Part shown: positions 56,487 to 64,000 of the stretch, piece after piece | How positions within the stretch are numbered: position 1 is the first letter of the stretch | How the letters are laid out: each line of letters begins with the position of its first letter | Source: Pseudocercospora fijiensis CIRAD86 | Lineage: Eukaryota > Ascomycota > Dothideomycetes > Mycosphaerellales > Mycosphaerellaceae | DNA length: 64,000 nucleotides | Reading direction: 5' to 3' | Assembly: GCF_000340215.1 (NCBI RefSeq) | Contig: NW_006921532.1 | Coordinates: 8,119,735 to 8,183,734 of the forward strand | The notes under the pieces: model-generated | Database searches by the model: none | Seen by the model: the letters and a program-made list of their open reading frames with translations, nothing else | What the model was told of the DNA's origin: nothing | Translations under genes and position numbers: made by a program

Positions 56487-58984
56487 CAAGAATAGAGATC
56501 TATAATAGGAATAATTACAAAGAAACTAGAGGAGATGTAGAGGATAGCTAAATAGGTAAGGAGACCTAAACAGGACAAGGATATACTACTACAATTCCCG
56601 GACATTATAGACTAATAAGGACAAATGTAGACTATAATAGAAGGGAAAGCAAGAGCCCTAGGCTAACACTTCTTCTATAGAAAGGTACAAGCAGACCTAT
56701 TAGATATAAAGGAGAAAGAATAAGAGACTCTACTACTAGGTATACTAAAAGACACCTAGGTCAAACCCGAAACTATTGAAAGGATCCTAAAGAAAATTCC
56801 AGGTAACAAGGCACTAGGAAAAAACAAGATCTATAACAAACTTCTAAAAGCATATAGGAAGGGGCTAGCCCTAGTACTAGCTAATATCTTTTTATAAAGC
56901 CTAGCACTAGGACACTACCTAAGACTATTTAGGAAGTCCCTAATAGTAGTGCTAAGGAAGCCCTAGAAGGAAGACTATATATAGCTTAAGGCCTACAGAC
57001 TAATAGCCCTACTCAATATAATAGGCAAGGTGCTAGAAAAAATTATCGCTAAAAGGCTAACAACCTTTACCGAGGAAAGGAACATCCTTCCTAAAGGCTA
57101 GATAGGAGGAAGAAAGAAGAGGTTAACACTAATAGCTATAGAACTAATTATAGAACAGATTAAACATATCTAGTACTATAGTTAAAACTAGGTAGCAACC
57201 CTCCTTTCCCTTAATATCTTAGGAGCCTTTAACAATGTCTCCTATAAAAGGCTCCTATATATACTTAAATAGAAAGCTATACTAAACTAGATAGTCTAAT
57301 TTATCTAGTCCTTCCTACAAGAAAGATCAACACAGCTTATTCTAGGCAAATTCAAATCAGACCTAATACTAACTAAAAAGGGAATCCCCTAAGGATTAAT
57401 ACTCTCCCTAATCCTCTTCCTTATCTTTATAGCAGACCTACTCCTACTCCTAGAATCAAAGAATACATTAGTATTAGGGTTTGTAGATAACACAAACATC
57501 CTAGCCTAGTTTAAGACAATAGAAACTAACTATAAGATCCTAGAAGAGAAGCACTAGGAGTATAAAAAATAGGTAAGGAGGTATAGAGCAAAATTCGCCC
57601 TAGAAAAGTACTAGCTTATCTACTTTAGTAAGGCTAAATCAACCTACAATATAAAGCAATCAATCACTATCTAAGGCTTTGAAACCCAACTATTAGCAGA
57701 GCTTAGGGTACTAGGGATCTAGCTAGATCTAAAACTAAATTAGGGACTATAAGTAAAGAAGGCAAAGCAGAGAGTAGATACTAATATACAATCCATCAAT
57801 AGGCTTATAGCCTCTATATAGGGGGCTACATTCGAGAAAGCTAAAGTTATATATAAAGCAATTGTTAAGCTAGCAATGCTATATAGAGTATAGATATAGA
57901 CAGCCTAGGAGAAAACACTAAAGAGGATTAAGCAACTAATTAGTAGGTCCTAAACCTAAAGCCTAAAGAAAATCCTAGGAGCATATAAAACTATACTAAC
58001 AAGGGTAGTAGAAATGGAATTAGGGATCCTACTAGTCAAACAATACTTTAAGGGACTAAGACACTAATATACAGCAAAGATAATAGAATACCTAGCCTAA
58101 CAGACTATCTAAAAGGCACTAGACAAGATAAAAGCCTAGTGCATTAGGACTAGGAGGCGAGATAGACTATAAATAACTCCCTAGAAAGTCAAAGACCTAG
58201 AGCAATATAGAGTCTTAATAAGAGAAATGCTAGAGAAAGAGCTTTAGGGACTAAACATAAGGCTAAAGGAAGATAAGCTAAAGGGAGAGAAACAAAGCCT
58301 AGTAGAATCAATTGCTAGACACCTATAGGAGCAGGAATAGAATAAAACACAAGTTAGACTAGGAACCCTAAAGGCACTAATCAAATTTGGTTAATACAAC
58401 TACTAGCTCTATAAGGACCTAAACAGGGCCGAGGCAAGCCTAGCTATCCAAATTAGATCTAAACATATTAGACTTAGATCTTACCTATTTAGAAGAAACG
58501 TCCTAGGAATTGAAAGCAGAGCTTACTAATACGGCTACCAATCTTAGAACCCTAAGTATATACTACTAGTCTACCCTTAATAGTTAGAAGGCAGAAGTAA
58601 TTAGAGACTAAAAGCAATAGAAAGGGAATACGATAAACTAATCTAGAGCAAAGAAGACCTAAAGAGGATAGTAAAGTAGATTATTAAATAGGGATTTATA
58701 CAACAATTCGTACTAGCAAGGGAAACTAAGGAGTAGATAAGAAGGAGGGAAGAAGAGGGGGAAAGAAGGGCAGGGCAGTAGGCAAGGTAGTTAGAGGGTA
58801 ACAACTATAACACTAGTGCACCCTAGAGGAAGGAAAACAAGGAAACGAGGAAGATTAACACTTATAAATAGGACAGAAGGGAGGTTTTTACTAACTAAGT
58901 TGGTTTCCTACCCAAAACAATATATAGAAACAGACCTATATAGGCCGAAAGGCACTACAATAGGCAAATGAAATATCTATCTAT
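56487..58984 (+). mobile_element. Tad-like LINE, 3' part (reverse transcriptase and C-terminal region)
   Basis: Continues the LINE after element B. Through TAG/TAA one reads NKALGKNKIYNKLLKAYRKG, LKAYRLIALLNIIGKVLEKI, ILPKG.IGGRKKRLTLIAIE, KKGIP.GLILSLILFLIFIAD and LGFVDNTNIL, i.e. the fingers, palm (F/Y-x-D-D position here FVDN) and following parts of a non-LTR reverse transcriptase. The 3' end is a short (CTAT)3 tail at 58976-58988 that runs into the target duplication CTATTTAGGCTAGCT (58985-58999). Confidence 0.8.
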
Positions 58985-60202
58985 CTATTTAGGCTAGCTA
59001 ATGCCCCTGCTATATTCTAGTCCTATATTAATCGGGCCCTATTAGGCCTACTAGACTACCTCTATATAGTTTACCTAGATAACATCCTAGTTTATATATA
59101 CTTACCCGACATTGCGGAGTACTAGGCTATAGTCCGTAAGGTGCTCGATCGCCTACGAGCCTATAGACTATATTGCAAGCCTTCTAAATGCACCTTTGCT
59201 ACTAAGGAGGTAGCCTTCCTTAGTTTCATCGTATTAACTAATAGTATTAAGGCTGATCCTAATCGGATTAAGACTATTACTAAATAGCCTATTCCTACGT
59301 TAATTAAGGAACTATAGTCGTTCCTCGGTTTTACTAACTTCTATCGCTGATTTATTAAGGGCTATTCGAGGCATATAATGCTATTAACTAAGCTTACTAA
59401 GACTAAGGCAAACCCTTCTAGAGAGTTTAGGTAGACTAACAAAACACAAGCCGCTTTTAACGGTTTAAAGAAGCGATTTACTAAAGTCCCCTTATTATAC
59501 TATTTCGTACTAAGTAAGTAGATCCGAATTGAGACTAACGCTTTACAGTTCGCTATATCGGCTATTATGTTACAATAGGCTAATAATACCTATTAGCACC
59601 CGATTGCCTTCTTTTTACGGAAGATAATCGATATAGAGCGTCGATACGAGACCTACGAGTAAGAGCTCTTAGCAATCGTAGAAGCCTTTAAGCATTAGCG
59701 CTACTATCTTAATAGTGCTTAGTATATAATTCAGGTCTATATAGACTATAACAACCTGCGTAGTATTACTAAGGTTATAAGGATTATAGGTCGATAGGCT
59801 AGATAGGCCGTCTACCTCGCTAGGTTTGATTTTAATATATTATACCGACTAGGCGTAAGTAACCCTACTAATAGCCTATCGAGGCGACCTAATTACAATA
59901 GCGAGACTTAGCAATCTATTAATTTATTATTTCTAACCCTATAGTATAAGACTACTATAGCCTGTATTATTAATAAGCAAGCGTAGGATAAGCGGACTTC
60001 CGGACCCCGCGGCGGCAACAAATACTATAGCGGAGTTGTCGTTCTTCTAGTGCACGTTAAAAGAAAGGACGTAGATCGCTCGAGCTATAATAACTCGATT
60101 AAGGACATTGCTATCTATAGTAATAGTCTATATAGCGATAGCACTATAGAAGAGGTTGTAGTAGTTCCGGCTGCTAGTGCTATTAGATACATATAATGCG
60201 TA
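58985..60202 (+). mobile_element. Gypsy element A, continuation (RT second half, RNase H)
   Basis: Picks up exactly where 47993 left off: after the repeated CTATTTAGGCTAGCT comes NAPA.FQSYINRALLGLLDYL, VYLDNILVY, CKPSKCTFATKEVAFLSF, TNFYR.FIKGYSRHIMLL and the RNase H part to NSLSRRPNYNSET. It is cut at 60202, just after a sequence aligned with 52395-52415 of element B (ATTAGATACATATAATGCGTA), by the LTR of element C. Confidence 0.85.
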
Positions 60203-60399
60203 TATTAGGGCTAAAGAGGCTATACGTAATTGGTATGTAACTAGGCCGAGTGAAGCTAGGGTCTTAATGCCTTAGGCAGGGCTTAGCGCTTAGCGTTAGG
60301 CTAACTCTCCTACCTTCCTCCCTCTCCTCCTAGATCCTTATCGAATACTATACTAATTCACTACTATCCTATCTACCTGCTAATATAACCCTTCTTATA
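60203..60399 (+). repeat. 5' LTR of gypsy element C
   Basis: About 197 bp, matching the LTRs of A and B with transition-type differences. Confidence 0.8.
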
Positions 60400-61311
60400 T
60401 AGTATTCGATCTACCCTTTAAGGGCAGTAGCTAGATAGTTCTTATTTCAAGCTTTTAGCGGTATAGCTACAAATAAGACTAATCTAACTATATTGCGCCC
60501 GAAGAACGGGACCTATACGTACTATTCTATCGAAACAACCGTACTAATTATTAAGTAAGGCCTTCTATACGGCCTATTATACTAAGTTAATCGTACTAGA
60601 CCAATATCTACTAATCCCGCTACATCCGTATCTTAGGGGCTAATAATACATTATTAGTATCGCCCCTTATAATAGCCGGTTTATTACGAAACAACAACCG
60701 TGCTGCCGCTAGCAGCGCTAGCAACGATAACGCTAGTAGCACAGTACCTACCGAAGTGCCTACTAAGGTACCTGCTAAAGTACCTGCTAAAGAGCCTACT
60801 ACTAGGCCTGCCGAAGAACCTATAGTTCTAGGTAACGACCTAGAGTTGCCTATCGACGACATACTTAACAACATTGTTAATCGACGATATAGCTAGCTAG
60901 CCTTTAGCCCTCAACTATTAGGGAGACTTTAAGAAGCCACTTAAAACAGGCTTACTGCCCTACGTTAAGAACAATAGCTAAAGGATAACCTCCTCGAGCT
61001 TCGCCGCCTTTAGGAAGACCCTACTACTACTAAACTAACGGCAGGGCCTTCCTTACTGTTAGTCTAAAAGAAGGATGCTAAACTTAAGGACTACACTGTG
61101 TTTAACGGCTCTAGCCGCAAGTAGTATAATAATTATATACGCGATTGTAAGCTTAACTAGCGAAATGCACCGAGGGCCCTTCTAGACGACTATTTACTAG
61201 TCGTCTATGCGATGCAGTACATTAATAGCGACCTAAAACGTACCTAGGATAACCATTTTGATTCCCTCGATAATTAGACCGCTATCTAGTAGCAAACCTA
61301 CAAAACTATTA
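60203..61311 (+). mobile_element. Gypsy element C, 5' fragment (LTR and gag)
   Basis: An LTR at 60203-60399 (TATTAGGGC...CTTCTTATA; the terminal G of TG has become A) is followed by the primer-binding-like AGTATTCGATCTACCCTTTA and by gag, running parallel to 45275-46205 of element A. It breaks off at about 61311 in the middle of gag (CCTACAAAACTATTAT|TTGACC). A minus-strand 84-codon frame at 60620-60874 is an antisense shadow of the Pro/Thr repeat. Confidence 0.8.
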
Positions 61312-61745
61312 TTTGACCCCGTAGTAGTTCGGGTTGGTTTAGTTTAGTTTGCTAAGCCGAAACTCTGGTTTGGTTTGGGTTGGTTTGCTAAGCAACTATA
61401 TAAGTAGCTAGTTCGAACTATATAATTTATCGGTTTTTAAGAAGTGTACGAATGTATACGTAGCTTTAAGCAAGCCCTTTGTAAGACTTAGTAGTATAGC
61501 CGGCAGCGTGGCCGGCATTTTTAGTCCTTAGTACTTATAGAATTTTCGAATCCTACTTAGGCTACGTAGTTGTATAAAGGTACTTATATAACCTCAAATC
61601 TGTAGACAATCAGCTAAGGGCACTAACTAATCAAAAGCATATATATATATATATAAGGCATTATAGTTTAGTTCGGAAACTGCACTCCTTAGGTATGAAT
61701 TTCATCCTTTCGTTTACGGTTCAATTCCCTAACTGCTTAGTAGAA

Positions 61746-62275
61746 TGTCTTTATCTAGATCTAGGTAGAACTTATCGATTTCCCTAGAAGTCCTCCTCCT
61801 TAAGAAGTTTATACACTTTCCTACCGAACTATTCGACAATATTAAGTACTAGGATAGCTCCTCCCTCGGTATCGGTATAGTATATAAAAGAGCTATAAGG
61901 CAGCTCTATAGAACGTTCTACTAGTTACTCGCTATACTAAGGCCGAATGCTAGTTCGTTCCTTAGAACTCTTAGTTATTTAGGAGATATAAAGGGTAGGG
62001 CAGGTAGTGACTTCGTATTGTATAAGGAGGTAGAGGCTACTATAGAAGAGGCCTTTAACCTATAGAAGATAGTAAAAGATATAGAGGCAGCTACAGGTCT
62101 AGGTACCTAGTTAAATTTTTAGTAGGTAGAGTATAAGGATATTTAGAGGGAGTATTAGGTAGAGTTGCGAAGGCAGGTATATAATATACTCTAGAAAACA
62201 GGGATAGTGCCTATAACTATAACTATTAGGCTCTTTAACCTTCCTTATTTTTCCCTATTTTCTTTTTACAAAAAT
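61746..62275 (+). pseudogene. Relic ORF of unknown family
   Basis: One frame runs from ATG at 61746 for about 175 codons with stops only of the TAG/TAA type: MSLSRSR..., LEVLLLKKFIHFPTELFDNI, LGIGIVYKRAIRQLYRTFY, LGDIKGRAGSDFVLYKEVEA, LFNLPYFSLFSFYKNL. It looks like a repeat-borne or captured gene killed by RIP. I recognise no domain. Confidence 0.4.
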
Positions 62276-63009
62276 CTAAACTAATACAAATCAACCGGAA
62301 TGTCTATCTTCTTTTAGTTCTTTGAAAAACCTAGTAGCGTAGCTAGTAGCGTAGCCGGCAGCGTAGCCGGCAGCGTAGCCGGCCTTTTTACTCCTTAGTA
62401 CTAACGGGATTTTAAGAGACTTCTATTCCGTACGGCTAATAAAGTATACTATACTATATATATATGCTTAGAGAGTATTTAGAGCGCGGTATACAGCGCT
62501 GTATAATAGCGGCTTATTTCGTATATAGAAAAGCTTATAGAGAATACTACGAATATCCTTTCTACTAGAATATCTATCCTACCTAGCACCGTCTCGAATA
62601 TAGATATTCTAGCCTTTTAGAATCTAATCGAGTGCTTTAAAATCCTTATCTATAATCGTTATACGCTTCGCGTAGATAGCTATAAGGTTGACCGCTAAAA
62701 TAGTATTAGTATAGTCCGAAAAGAGGTAGAAGAGAAACATATATTCGAAGATACGAACTAGGTAGGCTTCTATAGCCTCTTAAAGGGCGCCTATCGCGGA
62801 GGCTTAGAAGCGAAGGTCCGTTCTATAATCCTAGGCAATTTCGCGAACAAGTCGTTAGAAAGGAGTTTTACGGATTAGGAGCTAAGAACTCTTCTAATAC
62901 TACCGAATCTTACGGAGGGCTACGGCTAAAGAAGGATTAGTAAAAAGACAGTAAGAATGCCGGCTACGCTGCCGGCTACAAATAGGACTTACTTCCTAGG
63001 CGCTATCGA

Positions 63010-63240
63010 CGCTTCGTACGATTGCTACTAGTAGTAGAAGCGCTAGTTATCGTCTTACGTAGAGCCTTACCCGCCGTTGTCTTACGCGGAGCCTTACTCG
63101 CGACGCCCTTTCTAGTACCGGAGCTAGCGGTAGTAGTAGTAGCTCTCTTACGTTAATATACTATACTCGTTCTACTATTTCCGGTCTTATTGCGACCCGT
63201 AGAAGCACTAGGTCCCTTCTTACGAGGCGTCGTAACTTAG
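63010..63240 (-). pseudogene. Relic basic low-complexity frame
   Basis: The minus strand gives TPRKKGPSASTGRNKTG, RKRATTTTASSGTRKG and KAPRKTTAGKALRKT, a Lys/Arg/Thr-rich stretch with one stop. It could be an AT-hook- or histone-tail-like segment of a decayed protein. Weak evidence. Confidence 0.25.
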
Positions 63241-64000
63241 TTAAGTAGACTCGCTATTATAAAAGTCGTCGAATTAAGGAAAAAAGTACGTTACGAAGGT
63301 ATACGAAGGCGCGCGCGGAGCGAGGATATTGCGGAGGTAGTAGATATAGAGCGTAGAGGTATAGGTATCGATACGAAGGTTGAATATAGCGGTAGTATCG
63401 CGGTATCGCTAGGCAATAGAGTAAGCTTCGCGCAAGCCTATTCTATAGTAACGTTAGAGTAAGGAAAGAAGGTAGGTACGGCTAAAAAAGGTAGGTACGG
63501 CTAAAAAAGGCAGGTACGGGAGACTTTAAAATATAGCCGGCATATATAGCCGGCATAGTAATAGGCGAAAGCCTCCTTTTAATAAATAGCCGGCGTAATA
63601 ATAGTATCTTACTATAGTATAGATATTCTTTAGTAATGCCTTTACTAGTTATAGTAATCTTATAAGTAACCTAGGCCTATTGCTAGTAAATATAAGAAAT
63701 ATCAGGTAGGCTATACTAAATAAGCTAGTCATTTAGTAGGAAAAGGCCTACTACCGTCTCTATATACCGGCTACGAGTGCCGGCTATCGCTCTAAATTCA
63801 ACTCCGCCCTATCTCGGAGGCTAAGGTACCGAGCGGAAACCCTATAGCTTATATTTACTCGGTTGTCGCGGAGCGCTTATAGGTAAGGTATTAGAAAAGA
63901 GTATAAAAAGTACGAGAAGAGTATCCTAGGATATAGGTCGTAAGTAAATAAGAGTAGTACACCTAGTTATTTATATAGTACGTTACTCTATACGACTAAG

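Larger units (their letters stand above)
61312..64000. repeat. Strongly decayed, CA-depleted repeat DNA with GCCGGC motifs
   Basis: No intact frame. It begins GACCCCGTAGTAGTTCGGG and includes two copies of TTTGGTTTGGGTTGGTTTGCTAAG-like sequence (61340-61395). The palindrome GCCGGC, often as AGCGTAGCCGGC, recurs at about 61500, 62355-62392, 62950-62970, 63535-63555, 63590 and 63770. It probably consists of several old elements. I cannot assign a class. Confidence 0.45.

Noticed and set aside
60620..60874. 84-codon minus-strand frame in element C (and 45495-45749, 55799-56068 in A and B)
   Set aside because: Antisense shadow of the Pro/Thr/Lys repeat in gag; Gly/Val/Leu-rich only because of that repeat.

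Overview
The window is nuclear DNA of a filamentous ascomycete. The gene products, the short GT-AG introns (mostly 49-75 bp), and CpA-to-TpA (RIP-type) damage confined to repeats point to Pezizomycotina. Dothideomycetes (Mycosphaerella-like) is my best guess from style, not from a search. Gene-rich DNA fills about 1-6,460 and 9,745-42,200. Repeat DNA fills 6,460-9,744 and everything from about 42,200 to the right end.

Gene-rich part, left to right: a CYC8/SSN6-type TPR co-repressor; a short-chain dehydrogenase; [repeat cluster]; a Zn2Cys6 regulator with a fungal-specific C-terminal domain; a Ser/Thr-rich GPI-type surface protein; a histidine phosphatase whose last exon encodes a PCNA-binding-like motif; a Cys-rich protein with three tandem Zn2Cys6-like clusters; EAF3 (chromodomain plus MRG); SNU66/SART-1 (splicing); a GNAT acetyltransferase; an MFS drug/polyamine-type transporter; a secreted Bys1/thaumatin-like protein; peptidyl-tRNA hydrolase PTH2; a choline sulfatase divergent from PTH2; and a PIR-repeat cell-wall protein cut into nine tiny exons. 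I rebuilt exon structures by hand, and each model closes in frame. These are mostly unrelated housekeeping and accessory genes, not an evident biosynthetic cluster.

The 6,460-9,744 cluster holds three copies of a roughly 0.6-kb terminal-inverted-repeat element. One copy is split by a 1,132-bp miniature LTR element (112-bp LTRs, target duplication CTATA). The right-hand block is a nest: a relic DDE (PIF/Harbinger-like) transposase with a convergent second ORF; a chromovirus-type Ty3/gypsy element (A); inside its reverse transcriptase a Tad-like LINE (15-bp target duplication); inside the LINE a complete 7,111-bp gypsy element (B) on the opposite strand (198-bp LTRs, duplication CAAGA); and a third gypsy copy (C) cut into element A. 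Almost all damage is premature TAG/TAA at former Gln/Trp codons, with frames otherwise kept. The last 2.7 kb is strongly decayed DNA with recurrent GCCGGC palindromes.

I found no CRISPR array, operon, rRNA or credible tRNA. The most unusual items are the intron-split PIR repeats, the triple zinc-cluster protein, the PIP-box-like tail on the histidine phosphatase, and the nested repeat structures.
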